From Mallotus nudiflorus (Eukaryota > Streptophyta > Magnoliopsida > Malpighiales > Euphorbiaceae): DNA of 64,000 nt. Below the pieces are notes generated by a model. That model searched no databases, had not been told where the DNA came from, and saw only the letters and a list, made by a program, of their open reading frames with translations. This document shows positions 34,672 to 45,908 of the stretch, one piece after another. Both the position numbers and the translations under genes were made by a program. Position 1 is the first letter of the stretch, and each line of letters begins with the position of its first letter. The stretch covers positions 62,001 to 126,000 of the forward strand of contig CANTUR010001443.1 in the NCBI GenBank assembly GCA_947683625.1, written 5' to 3'.

Positions 34672-37600
34672 CTATCGCAACTGTCGAACTTGATAATCAA
34701 CGATCGCCACAGGTTCTTCCACAAACGTCAAATCTTCACTCACTTCCACACTGTCAGGTTGCAACACGTGTGAAGGGTCTGAGATATACTTCCTCAACAT
34801 CGAGATATGAAATACCGGATGCACTTGTGACATACTCCGAGGCAAATCCAACCGATATGCAACAGTGCCAACTCTCTCCAGAATTTCAAACGGTCCAATA
34901 TATCTCGGTGCTAACTTACCCTTCCTGCCAAATCTTATTACACCCTTCATCGGAGATACTTTCAGAAAAACAAAATCTCCAACCTGAAACTCCACATCTC
35001 TACGCCTAGGATCCGCATAACTCTTCTGTCTACTAACTGCAGTCTCTAATCTTCGCTTAATTATGGTAACTTTCTCTGCAGCATCCTGAACCATCTCAGG
35101 TCCAGTCAAAGCTCTCTCACCAATCTCATCCCAACTCAGAGGGGATCTACACTTCCTTCCATATAACGCCTCATATGGTGCCATACCAATACTGCTATGG
35201 TAGCTGTTATTATATGCAAACTCAATGAGCGGCAAATGATCATCCCAGCTACCTCCCAAATCCAGGACACACATCCTCAACATATATTCCAGTGTCTGGA
35301 TCATCCTCTCAGACTGGCCATCTGTCTGAGGATGAAAAGCAATACTGAAATCCAACCTAGTGCCCATCGCTTCCTGCAACTTCTGCCAAAAACGAGAAGT
35401 AAACACCGAACCTCTATCTGACACAATGGACACAGGTACTCCATGAAGGCACACAATATGCTTCACATACAACTTCGCCAATCTAGCAACTGAATATGTG
35501 GCTTTCACAGGCAAGAAATGTGCAGACTTCGTCAACCTGTCTACAATCACCCAGATGGAGTCGTATCCATCCTTCGAACGAGGTAAACCGACCACAAAAT
35601 CCATAGCTATCCTTTCCCATTTCCACTCGGGAATAGGAAGAGGCTGAAGCTTCCCAGAAGACTTCTGATGTTCGACTTTCACTTGCTGACATGTCAAGCA
35701 CTTCACAACATAATCAGCGACATCCTTCTTCAATCCATCCCACCAGTATAAGTCTCTGATACTGTGGTACATCTTAGTAATGCCCGAATGAACGCTGTAG
35801 GCTGTAGAATGTGCTTCCTCTAAGATCTCTTCTCTCAAATCATCCACATCAGGAACACACAATCTACCACTGATCCACAACACACCATCATCATCGAGTG
35901 TGAAATCAGTGAACTTCCCTGCTCTGACATTCTCTGCAAGCTCTTCCAGAATAGGATCTCGACTCTGAGCTACTTTAATCCTATCCCTTAGTACAGATCG
36001 CACTTTAAACTGAGCTAGCAGTCCTCCTGATCTACTAATCTTCATCATCAGACCTTGATCCACCATCAGATGCAATTCCTGGATCAATGGTCTTCTCTCA
36101 ATACTGATGTGAGCAAGACTACCTGAGGACTTCCTACTCAAGGCATCTGCTACCACATTAGCTTTACCCGGATGATATAATATCTCGCAATCATAATCCT
36201 TCAACAATTCCAACCATCTTCTCTGCCTCAAATTCAGATCTCGCTGCTGAAAAATGTACTTAAGGCTCTTGTGATCAGTAAATATCTCACAAGTCACCCC
36301 GTACAAATAATGTCTCCAAATCTTCAAAGCAAAGATTACTGTAGCCATCTCAAGATCATGTGTAGGATAGTTCTGCTCATGCTTCTTCAACTGCCTCGAA
36401 GCATAGGCTATCACCCTTCCATTTTGCATCAACACACAACCAAGACCAATTCTAGAGGCATCACAGTAAACTGTGAACTTATCCACACTATTAGGCAAAG
36501 CTAATACTGGGGCGGTGGTCAATTTCTCCTTCAACAACTGAAAACTATTCTCACAAGCTTCTGACCACTCGAATCTAACATTCTTCTGAGTCAAGCGAGT
36601 CATAGGGGCTATAATTCTGGAAAAATCCTGCACAAACCGCCTATAATACCCGGCTAAACCTAGAAAACTCCGAATCTCTATAACAGAAGTAGGTCTAGGC
36701 CACTCAGATACTGCCTCAACCTTCTGTGGATCAACCTGAATACCTTCTTTAGACACTACGTGTCCAAGAAAAGAAACACTCTCCATCCAAAAATCACACT
36801 TCGAGAATTTAGCATAAAGTTGATGATCTCTCAGTGTCTGTAGTACAATCCTCAAGTGATATACATGCTCTTCCATACTCCTCGAATATACTAGTATATC
36901 ATCAATGAAGACTACCACAAACTGATCCACATACGGTCTGAATACCCTATTCATCAGGTCCATAAAAGCTGCTGGTGCATTAGTCAAACCAAAAGACATC
37001 ACCAGAAACTCATAATGGCCATATCGCGTGCGGAACGCTGTCTTTTGAATATCAGCTTCACTAATCCATAGCTGATGATAACCTGACCTCAAGTCAACCT
37101 TAGAAAAGAACTGTGCACCCTGTAGCTGATCAAACAAATCATCTATCCTCGGGAGAGGATACTTGTTCTTCACTGTTACCTTATTAAGCTCTCTGTAGTC
37201 AATGCACAGTCTCAGGGTACCATCCTTCTTCTTCACAAACAAGACTGGTGCACCCCAAGGAGAAACACTAGGTCTGATAAAACCTTTATCCAATAACTCT
37301 TGCAACTGCTCCTTCAACTCTCTCAACTCTGCAGGAGCCATACGATAGGGTGGCATAGATATAGGAGTAGTACCTGGTACCACATCTATACAGAACTCAA
37401 TCTCTCTACGAGGTGGTAAACCTGGCAACTCCTCGGGAAAAACATCAGGAAACTCACAAGCAACAGGAACATCTGTGAGTGACAACTTCTCCACTGAAGT
37501 ATCCCTGACCAATGCCAAATATCCCTGACAACCTTTCTTCAATAACTTCCTAGCTGTAATAGCAGAAATAAGATTCTGAGGTGTTGAACTCCTATCACCA

Positions 37601-37959
37601 ACAAACTTAAATTCTACTTCACCAGGAATTCTGAAAGTCACCTCTTTATTCCTGCAATCTATCATGGCATAGTGCTGAGATAACCAATCCATTCCCAAAA
37701 TAACATCAAACTCCATCACATCCAACAAAATCAAATCAGTGGTTAATTCTCTATCTCCCACGAGAACTGGACAATCAGAAAGAACAATATCGGTGTCCAA
37801 AGAATCACTCAGAGGAGTGGCAACAGAAAAAGAAAAAGCCATCCTCAAAGCTTGCCAACAAGATTTAGAAGCAAAAATAGGAGAAACAAACGAATGCGTG
37901 GCACCCGGATCAAACAAAACCCATGCATCCAGGTAACAAATAGAAACAATACCTGCCAC
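34672..37959 (-). CDS. pol: Element F pol: protease, RT, RNase H, integrase
   Basis: A 1,095-residue open frame with all enzyme domains in order. Retropepsin has its catalytic Asp near residue 17 (DPGA). Reverse transcriptase has KVDLRSGYHQL and the Asp pair in VFIDD (about 353-354). RNase H has VYCDAS (Asp about 500), TDHKS and VVADALSR. Integrase has an HHCC finger with CLTC, then catalytic Asp 787, Asp 848 and Glu 884, which gives the D,D35E spacing, and a GPF module. It ends at TAG just inside the chromodomain (QVRQLR). The frame has no ATG at its first codon; it is open further upstream to a TAG at 37984-37986, so it was once fused to gag. It would copy and integrate the element's RNA in cytoplasmic particles and the nucleus. 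Confidence 0.93.
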   Translation of the reverse strand: MAGIVSICYLDAWVLFDPGATHSFVSPIFASKSCWQALRMAFSFSVATPLSDSLDTDIVLSDCPVLVGDRELTTDLILLDVMEFDVILGMDWLSQHYAMIDCRNKEVTFRIPGEVEFKFVGDRSSTPQNLISAITARKLLKKGCQGYLALVRDTSVEKLSLTDVPVACEFPDVFPEELPGLPPRREIEFCIDVVPGTTPISMPPYRMAPAELRELKEQLQELLDKGFIRPSVSPWGAPVLFVKKKDGTLRLCIDYRELNKVTVKNKYPLPRIDDLFDQLQGAQFFSKVDLRSGYHQLWISEADIQKTAFRTRYGHYEFLVMSFGLTNAPAAFMDLMNRVFRPYVDQFVVVFIDDILVYSRSMEEHVYHLRIVLQTLRDHQLYAKFSKCDFWMESVSFLGHVVSKEGIQVDPQKVEAVSEWPRPTSVIEIRSFLGLAGYYRRFVQDFSRIIAPMTRLTQKNVRFEWSEACENSFQLLKEKLTTAPVLALPNSVDKFTVYCDASRIGLGCVLMQNGRVIAYASRQLKKHEQNYPTHDLEMATVIFALKIWRHYLYGVTCEIFTDHKSLKYIFQQRDLNLRQRRWLELLKDYDCEILYHPGKANVVADALSRKSSGSLAHISIERRPLIQELHLMVDQGLMMKISRSGGLLAQFKVRSVLRDRIKVAQSRDPILEELAENVRAGKFTDFTLDDDGVLWISGRLCVPDVDDLREEILEEAHSTAYSVHSGITKMYHSIRDLYWWDGLKKDVADYVVKCLTCQQVKVEHQKSSGKLQPLPIPEWKWERIAMDFVVGLPRSKDGYDSIWVIVDRLTKSAHFLPVKATYSVARLAKLYVKHIVCLHGVPVSIVSDRGSVFTSRFWQKLQEAMGTRLDFSIAFHPQTDGQSERMIQTLEYMLRMCVLDLGGSWDDHLPLIEFAYNNSYHSSIGMAPYEALYGRKCRSPLSWDEIGERALTGPEMVQDAAEKVTIIKRRLETAVSRQKSYADPRRRDVEFQVGDFVFLKVSPMKGVIRFGRKGKLAPRYIGPFEILERVGTVAYRLDLPRSMSQVHPVFHISMLRKYISDPSHVLQPDSVEVSEDLTFVEEPVAIVDYQVRQLR

Positions 37960-39312
37960 GACTGCATTAGATGCCTGAGCATCCTACTGAGTAAGATGAA
38001 AGACTCTGGCCTGACCTTGACCTCCCTGCTGACTGGTAGAAGCCTGGCCAACACCTCTGGCACCTCCTCTAGTACCTCTACCACGACTCTGCTGTGGAAC
38101 AAACTGAGTGGAACTCTGATGCTGGGCTGGTGGTAACTGAAATGGCACGGGTGCAGCACTAGCAATCGACTGCTATGGGAATCACGGAATCTGCTGCTGC
38201 TGATACCCAGAATAAAGACACGATCTGGCAAAATGTCCTGTCTGCCCGCATCTAAAGCATGTCAATGGTGTCAGATAACACGGTCCCTGATGGACTCTAC
38301 CACAAGTCTGACAAACACTGGCCGCTGATCCAGAACTACGACCACTGCTGCTGCTCGAAGCACCTGACCCAAACCTAAACAATCTACGCTGACCTCCACG
38401 GCCATGTCTACTGCTTCGATGCACTCGCTGCTGCTGTCTCTGACTCTGCTGAGTCGAACCTCTCTGCTGACTACTCGATCCAACATGAAAACTCGAATAT
38501 GGAGTAGCCTGTGATCCACTCGACTGAACTCCTAGCTGGTAATAATCAGGCATCGCTCCCTGCCTAACTAGCCTCAGATCGATCTCCTTGGCTAACTCAA
38601 TCATAGACTCGAGAGTAAGGCCTACTGTAGGCATACCAGCAAAAGCTGATCCTAAACCAGTAACATATATAGTGACAGCGAAATACTGATCTCGCATCAG
38701 ATCCTCAGCATATCTACCCAGACGAAGAAACTCTCAGGTATACTCCTCTACAGATCGATCTCCATGAGAAATACTGGTCAAACGAAGATGATAGCTCAAA
38801 CGAAGAGGCTCTGGACAAAATCTCCTCATGAATCGCTCACGAAATTGAGCCCATGTCATCGTCATCATATAGGGCTGGATCATCTGAATGAACCAATCTA
38901 GAGCTGGTCCCTCGACAGACAACTCTACGATCATAATCCGCTGATACTCGGTGTGAGCAGTCCGAGTCCTAGTCTCAATCGCATGCAGAAAATCTAACGG
39001 ATCGAAAATACCATCGAAAGCAATCCTGCCAACTCGGGCATAGAACAAAGCTGCCTCAGGGTCAGACATACCCTGCTGATAGGCAGGCTGAACAGGATGA
39101 ACAACTGGAGGAACAGGAACATCAAACTCAGGCTCTATAGGCTCCTCATCCTGTAACTCTCTCTGCCTACGGCGACCTGTCGCTCCTCGAGGTCTACCTC
39201 TGCCACGACCTCTGCGTCTAACTGGCTGCTCAGGAGGTAAAACCTCGTCCTGAAAAGATTCATCATCCTCGGCCTCAACGACCGATGGAGTGACACGCGC
39301 TCGCCTCCTCAT
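37960..39312 (-). pseudogene. gag: Element F gag with four in-frame stops
   Basis: Starts at ATG 39310-39312 (MRRRARVTPSVVEAEDDES), has an Arg/Gly-rich stretch, the capsid region (MSDPEAALFYARVGRIAFDG, ALDWF, FRERFMRRFCPEP) and two zinc knuckles, CQTCGRVHQGPC and CFRCGQTGHFARSC. TGA at 38734-38736 (CGA elsewhere) cuts it after EYT; further stops are TGA 38182-38184, TAG 38173-38175 and TAG 37984-37986, all in one frame with pol. The last and the 38182 stop are also present in element G. With CGA or CAG at these places, gag and pol would be one reading frame, the usual arrangement in this clade. Confidence 0.92.
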
Positions 39313-39491
39313 ACTGAAAAGACAAACGAAAAGATTCAGACAAAATAGACAACGGAGGAATAACGCTGAAAACTACAGCAAGGAATACTTATCAAGACAT
39401 ACTCGAACCTAATTCACTGCAGTAGTTGCCAAAAGAAAAAAAAACTTTAAAACTAGGGCCACAACTCACATAACTAAGCCCTGACACAGAA

Positions 39492-39507
39492 CTCCGCTCT
39501 GATACCA
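39492..39507 (-). other. Primer-binding site of element F
   Basis: TGGTATCAGAGCGGAG on the minus strand, four bases from the 5' LTR end, matching initiator tRNA-Met. Confidence 0.95.
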
Positions 39508-39511
39508 ACTT

Positions 39512-42039
39512 TGTCACGACCCAAAACAGGGGCCATGACCGGCGCTAGGGAACGAGAATTCTTTCGAATCCGGAACCCGTAGCAAGCCTAAAAATAAAAT
39601 AAAACATGCAATAATAACAATAACAGTAATATATATATACAGCGGAAATAAAAATCGTAAATATAATAATAACATTCTCATCATTGGATTTAAATCAAAT
39701 CTCATTTCATCACATATATATAATCTCTTTAACACAAATCCAGTTTCAATATAATACATCTCTTTAAATAAAATACATGAAATCCAATACTTTAATTCAC
39801 AACTATTGCAGTGTCTAGATTATAAAAATAAGACTCAAGTAAATAGTTTACACAAAGAAGCCGGGGCGAAAGAAATTCGGCGTATCGACCTGCTACAGAG
39901 GTCTGAAGAAGTTGACTCTCCTGAAAAATAGTCAACAGAGGGGAGTCAGACCTCACTGAGTGAATTACTATAATATATATACATACACACTAAATGATAA
40001 TGCATACAATCAACAGTATATACATAATATGTAAATATATACATGTAAATTCACACAGATGCAGGAAAATTCCTTTTATATATTTTTATTGAAAATCATC
40101 TTTTATGAAGGATCACATAGAACCCTAGAATATCGCAACCTCTGAAAATAGTGTTAAACAACACTCTAGCCATACAGGCTCACTTATTCCAAATATATCC
40201 ACTTAATCCATTTAGACAGTAGACTGGCCCCGAGACACTAAGTCAACCGAGCTCCAGCAGTCTGACTGCCAGTGTGATTGACCCCGAGACACTTGGTCAA
40301 CCGAGCTCCAGCAATCACACCTCCAAACCATATCTCACACATATCAATAATCATATCAAATCAATATCCACAAATAGTTAGTAATATAGCCTAAAGCTAT
40401 AGGCGTACCGGTACATACTCGGTCCTAGTGCTGCCCACTAGGTAGTACGTTCTATCGATATCCTTCATCATTAATAATATAAAACATTCATTCACAAAAA
40501 TAAATGATGCATGAATGTAAATGAAATAACAATATAACCCATGTATATACCAGAAATATACCAAAAGTAAACCAAGTATATTTCGAGTATATATACGTCA
40601 AATAAATCCAGTCAAATCATAAATTAAACTAAAAATATATTTAAAAACATTTTGAATATATTTTATTAACAAAACATGTATATAATTTATTATATACCAA
40701 AAATATACTTAATATAAACTTAAGAAATAATCAAATTATTTATGCATATTTAATCAACATAAAACATGCATTTCTAAATCATGCATCCTAAGCATATATA
40801 TATAGTATAGTAACTCACCTAGTGCGCTCCACGAGACGGGTTCGACGGGCCTGGTCCACTAGCCCTCGGTCTCGGTGCAACTAAACAAACAAATAATGAC
40901 AGACATTAGAATAAACCTAACAGAAATCCTAGAATTCAATCTAGAGTATTTAAGTACGGAAATAGAATTAGGGTTCGACCGGATATCACATTTTACGAGA
41001 ATTCTATCGAAAATCTGACAGAACCTCCCCTGTAAAACGGACATCTCTCTACTCAAAAGAGTAGAGCCAACCCTGCAAGAAATACACTTCGAAAAAAATA
41101 GGCTCAACACAATCCATAACCCCCTCGGTCGGACTCCAGACTACAATCTATCGACCGGGGTCCACAAACACAGAATAATTCAGAAATACCAAAAATACTC
41201 TTAAAACCTAGAAATACATTTTATAGGTAGAAATTACATAATTAACCTTAAAACACTGTAAAAACCGAATAAAACTCATTTTATTAGTAAAACCGTATAT
41301 TATATATATAATTGAAAATAATTCACGAAAAATAGTTTTAATTAGTTAAAAATACTAATTAATTTTTAGAAATCATTTTTATACCTTAAATAACTATTAA
41401 AACCGATTAAATTACATTTTTAGACAATTTAGGGTAAAATTACCAAAATACCCCTATATATATAAATATACTTAAATTACTTCAAAAATTCACCAAAAAT
41501 TATACAATTATCCAAAATTAATTTTCTCAACATATTTATCAATAATATTAATAATTAAACTCAATTAATCAATTAATTTCAATTAAAAACATAATTAACC
41601 CTAATTTCTCAAAATCACAAAAACTTCAATAATTCAAAATAAATACTTAGAAATTCATAAAAATTCCAAATAAATTCCTATAATTCATTTCAACACCTAA
41701 TTTAACCATAAACTCTAATTTCATAATTTAAATAATTAATTTCCGAAACTTAGAAAATAATATTAAAATATTCAAAAATACCCAAAAATCCAAACAATCT
41801 CCAAAAATTCCACAAAAATTCATACATGTAGATTGAACTACTAGGAACAACATTTGTGAAGGGAGTTTCCATTAATCAACCAATTTGAAGCTCAAAAAAA
41901 AATCAAAAACCCTAATGTGACCGAATTCGAAAATTCGAAACCTAAGCAATTCCAGACCATTTCAGCTCAAACCAAAGCTAGAATCACACTCACCAGAGCT
42001 CAAGGAGAAGAAAGAGACCGGTGGTCTCGAAAATGGTGG
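39512..42039 (-). repeat. Element F 5' LTR, start missing
   Basis: Begins TGTCACGACC at 39512 and matches the F 3' LTR for about 2.5 kb, then breaks off inside the GC-rich island at about 42039, where the plus-oriented LTR of element G starts. The missing 0.7 kb holds the LTR's start and its target duplication. Confidence 0.92.
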
Positions 42040-42663
42040 TGATATTCTAGGGTTGTATATGATCCTTCATGAAAGATGATTTTCCGTAAAATATATATAA
42101 AAATGATTTTTCTGCATCTGTGTGAATTTGCATGTATATATTTACATATTACATATATACTGTTGACTGTATGCATTGTCACTTAGTGTGTATGTATATA
42201 TATTATAGTAATTCACTCAGTGAGGTCTGACTCCCCTCCGTTGACTATTTTTCAGGAGAGTCAACATCTTCAGACCTCAGTAGCAGGTCGATATACCGGA
42301 TTTCTTTCGCCCCGGCTTCTTTGTGTAAATTATTTACTTGAGTCTTATTTTTACAATCTAGACACTGCAGTAGTTATGAATTAAAGTGTGGGATTTCATG
42401 TATTTTATTTAAAGAGATGTATTATATTGAAACTGGATTTGTACTGAAAGATTTTATATATATGCGATGAGATGAGATTTGATTTAAATCCAGTGATGAA
42501 AATGTTATTATTATATTTATGATTTTTATTTCCGCTGCATATATATTACTGTTATTGTTATTATTGCATGTTTTATTTTATTTTTAGGCTTGCTACGAGT
42601 TTCGGATTCGAAAGAATTCCCGTTCCCTAGCGCCGATCATGGCCCCTGTCTTGGGTTATGACA
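42040..42663 (+). repeat. Element G 5' LTR, last 0.6 kb
   Basis: Covers only the end of the LTR, with the two-step hairpin (near 42222-42281), the TTTATTTTTAG|GCTTG acceptor-like site and terminus GGTTATGACA, one base changed from the usual GTCGTGACA. Confidence 0.9.
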
Positions 42664-42667
42664 AAGT

Positions 42668-42683
42668 TGGTATCAGAGCGGAG
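42668..42683 (+). other. Primer-binding site of element G
   Basis: TGGTATCAGAGCGGAG, four bases after the 5' LTR, complementary to initiator tRNA-Met. Confidence 0.96.
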
Positions 42684-42861
42684 TTCTGTGTCAGGGCTTA
42701 GTTGTGTGAGTTGTGGCCCTAGTTTTCAGAGTTGTGTTTTCTGTTGAGCTACTGCAGTGTATTAGGTTCGAGTATGTCTTGATAAGTATTCCTTGCTATA
42801 GTTTTCAGCATTATTCCTCCGTTGTCTATTTTGTCTGAATCTTTCCATTTGTCTTTTCAGT

Positions 42862-44192
42862 ATGAGGAGGCGAGCACGTGTCGCTCCATCGGTCGTTGAG
42901 GCCGAGGATGATGAGTCTTTTCAGGATGAGGTTTACCTCCTGAGCAGCCAGTTAGACGTAGAGGTCATGGCAGAGGTAGACCTCAAGGAGCGGTAGGTCA
43001 CCGTAGACAGAGAGAGTTACAGGATGAGGAGCCTGTTGAGCCTGAATTTGATGTTCCTGTTCCTCCAGTTGTTCAGCCTGTTCAGCCTGCCTATCAGCAG
43101 GGTATGTCTGACCCTGAGGCAGCTTTGTTCTATGCCCGAGTTGGCAGGATTGCTTTTGATGGTACTTCTGATCCTTTAGATTTTCTACATACGATTGAGA
43201 CTAGGACTCGGACTGCTCATACCGAGTACCAGCAGATCATGATCGTTGAGTTGTCTGTCGAGGGACCAGCTCTAGATTGGTTCATTCAGATGATTCAGTC
43301 CTCTCAGTTTCGAGAGCGATTTATGAGGAGATTTTGTCCAGAGCCTCTTCGTTTGAGTTATCGTCTTTGTTTGACCAGTATTTCTCGTGGAGATCGATCT
43401 GTAGAGGAGTACACCCGAGAGTTTCTTCATTTGGGTAGATATGCTGAGGATCTGATGCGAGATCAGTATTTCGTAGTCACTACCTACGTTACTGGTTTGG
43501 GTTCAGCTTTTGCTGGTATGCCTACAGCAAGTCTTACTCTAGAGTCCGTGATTGAGTTGGCCAAGGAGATTGAGCTGAGACTAGTTAGGCAGGGAGCGAT
43601 GCCTGATTATTACCAGCTAGAAGTTCAGTCAAGTGGATTGCAGGCTACTCCGTATTCGAGTTTTCATGTTGGTTCGAGTAGTCAGCAGCGAGGTCCGACT
43701 CAGCAGAGTCAAAGACAGCAGTAGCGAGTGCATCGGAGCAGTAGACATGGCCGTGGAGGTCAGCGTAGACCATTCAGATTTGGGTCAGGTGCTTCGAGCA
43801 GTAGCAGTGGTCGTAGTTCTGGATCAGCGGCCAGTGTTTGTCAGACTTGTGGTAGAGTCCATCAGGGACCGTGTTATCTGACACCATTGACATGCTTTAG
43901 ATGCGGGCAGACAGGACATTTTGCTAGATCATGTCCTTATTCTGGGTATCAACAGCAGCAGATTTCGTGATTCCCACAGCAGTTGATTGCTAGTGCTGCA
44001 CCCGTGCCATTTCAGTTACCACCAGCCCAGCATCAAAGTTCCACTCAATTTGTTCCACAGCAGAGTCATGGTAGAGGTACTAGAGGAGGTGCCAGAGGTG
44101 TTGGCCAGGCTTCTACTAGTCAGCAGGGAGGTCGAGGTCAGGCCAAAGTTTTTCATCTTACTCAATAGGATGCTCAGGCATCTAATGCAGTC
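42862..44192 (+). pseudogene. gag: Element G gag, frameshifted and interrupted
   Basis: ATG at 42862 gives MRRRARVAPSVVEAEDDES. A one-base loss in a T run near 42931 (GAGGTTTAC against GAGGTTTTAC in F) shifts the frame; the correct frame is open again through the capsid region (43104 onward). It carries an in-frame loss of seven residues near 43298, TAG at 43722 (CAG elsewhere), both zinc knuckles (about 43840-43940), TGA at 43968-43970 and TAG at 44166-44168. The protein would form the particle shell and bind RNA if intact. Confidence 0.92.
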
Positions 44193-45059
44193 ATGGCAGG
44201 TATTGTTTCTGTTTGTTACCTGGATGCATGGGTTTTGTTTGATCCGGGTGTCACGCATTCGTTTGTTTCTCCTATTTTTGCTTCTAAATCTTGTTGGCAA
44301 GCTTCGAGGATGGCTTTTCCTTTGTCTGTTACCACTCCTCTGAGCGATTCCTTGGATGCCGATATTGTTCTTTCTGGTTGTCCAGTTCTCGTGGGAGATA
44401 GAGAATTACCCGCTGATTTGATTTTATTGGATGTGATGGAGTTTGATGTTATTTTGGGAATGGATTGGTTATCTCAGCACTATGTCATGGTAGATTGCAG
44501 GAATAAAGAGGTGACTTTCAGAATTCCTGGTGAAGAAGATTTTAAGTTTGTTGGTGATAGGAGTTCAGCACCTCAGAATCTTATTTCTGCTATTACAGCT
44601 AGGAAGTTGTTAAGGAAAGGTTGTCAGGGATATTTGGCATTGGTCAGGGATACTTCAGTGGAGAAGTTGTCACTCACAGATGTTCCTGTTGCTTATGAGT
44701 TTCCTGATGTTTTTCCCGAGGAGTTGCCAGGTTTACCACCTCACAGAGAGATTGAGTTCTGTGTAGATGTGGTTCCAGGTACTACTCCTATATCTATGCC
44801 ACCCTATCGTATGGCTACTGCAGAGTTGAAAGAGTTAAAGGAGCAGTTACAAGAGTTGTTGGATAAAGGTTTTATTAGACCTAGTGTTTCTCCTTGGGGT
44901 GCACCAGTCTTGTTTGTGAAGAAGAAGGATGGTACCCTGAGACTGTGCATTGACTATAGAGAGCTGAATAAGGTGACAGTGAAGAACAAGTATCCTCTCC
45001 CGAGGATAGATGATTTGTTTGACCAGCTATAGGGTGCATAGTTCTTTTCTAAGACTGAC
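44193..45059 (+). pseudogene. pol: Element G protease and RT N-terminal part
   Basis: Encodes retropepsin (LFDPGVTHSF; the Ala of DPGA is Val here), ILGMDWLSQH, the linker and the RT fingers (VKKKDGTLRLCIDYREL). Two TAG codons, at 45030 and 45039, replace the CAG codons of LQGAQFF in relatives and end the frame just before the first catalytic Asp region, which itself reads KTDLR. Confidence 0.9.
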
Positions 45060-45908
45060 TTGAGGTTGGGTTATCATCAGCTGCGGATTAGTGAGGCTGA
45101 TATTCCTAAGACGGCATTCCGTACTAGATATGGCCATTATGAGTTTCTGGTGATGTCTTTTGGTTTGACTAATGCACCAGCAGCTTTTATGGATCTGATG
45201 AATAGGGTATTCAGACCGTATGTGGATCAGTTTGTGGTAGTCTTCATTGATGATATACTGGTATATTCTAGGAGTATGGAAGAGCATGTATATCACTTGA
45301 GGATTGTACTACAGACACTGAGAGATCATCAGCTTTATGCTAAATTCTCGAAGTGTGATTTCTGGATGGAGAGTGTTTCTTTTCTTGGACACGTAGTGTC
45401 TAAAGAAGGTATTCAGGTTGATCCACAGAAGGTTGAGGCAGTGTCTGAGTGGCCTAGACCTACTTCTGTTACAGAGATTCAGAGTTTTCTGGGTTTAGCC
45501 GGGTATTATAGGCGGTTTGTGCAGGATTTTTCTAGAATTCCAGCCCCTATGACTCGCTTGACTCAAAAGAATGTTAGATTCGAATGGTCAGAAGCTTGTG
45601 AGAATAGTTTCCAATTTTTGAAGGAGAAATTGACGACAACGCCAGTATTAGCTTTACCTAATAGTGTGGATAAGTTCACAGTTTACTGTGATGCCTCTAG
45701 AATTGGTCTTGGTTGTGTGTTGATGCAAAATGGAAGGGTGATAGCTTATGCTTCGAGGCAGTTGAAGAAGCATGAGCAGAACTATCCTCCACATGACCTA
45801 GAGATGGCTGCAGTGATCTTTGGTTTGAAGATTTGGAGACATTATCTGTACGGGGTGACTTGTGAGAGATTTACTGATCACAAGAGCCTTACCAGTAGAG
45901 AGATTTGA
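45060..45908 (+). pseudogene. pol: Element G RT core and RNase H
   Basis: Continues in the same frame after the two stops: GYHQLRI, VFIDDILVYS with the RT Asp pair, then RNase H with VYCDAS and the Glu of DLEMAAVIF. A deletion of about 14 bases at 45890 removes KYIF after DHKSL and shifts the frame. A separate frame carries on from 45905. Confidence 0.9.

Larger units (their letters stand above)
31282..42039 (-). mobile_element. Element F: best-preserved chromovirus
   Basis: Minus-oriented: 3' LTR 31282-34513, PPT, pol, gag, PBS, 5' LTR 39512-42039 (its start cut off). The LTRs are alike at roughly a few differences per hundred bases in the parts I compared, and pol is open for 1,095 codons, so it is younger than its neighbours. 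It inserted into the outer end of the element E LTR (ATTAC on the left; the right duplication is lost). Stops in gag and near the chromodomain mean it is not fully autonomous as it stands. Confidence 0.93.

Noticed and set aside
34672..37959. An env-like gene or an extra gene beyond pol in the internal regions
   Set aside because: After the chromodomain only a short non-coding stretch and the PPT lie before the LTR in A, F and G.
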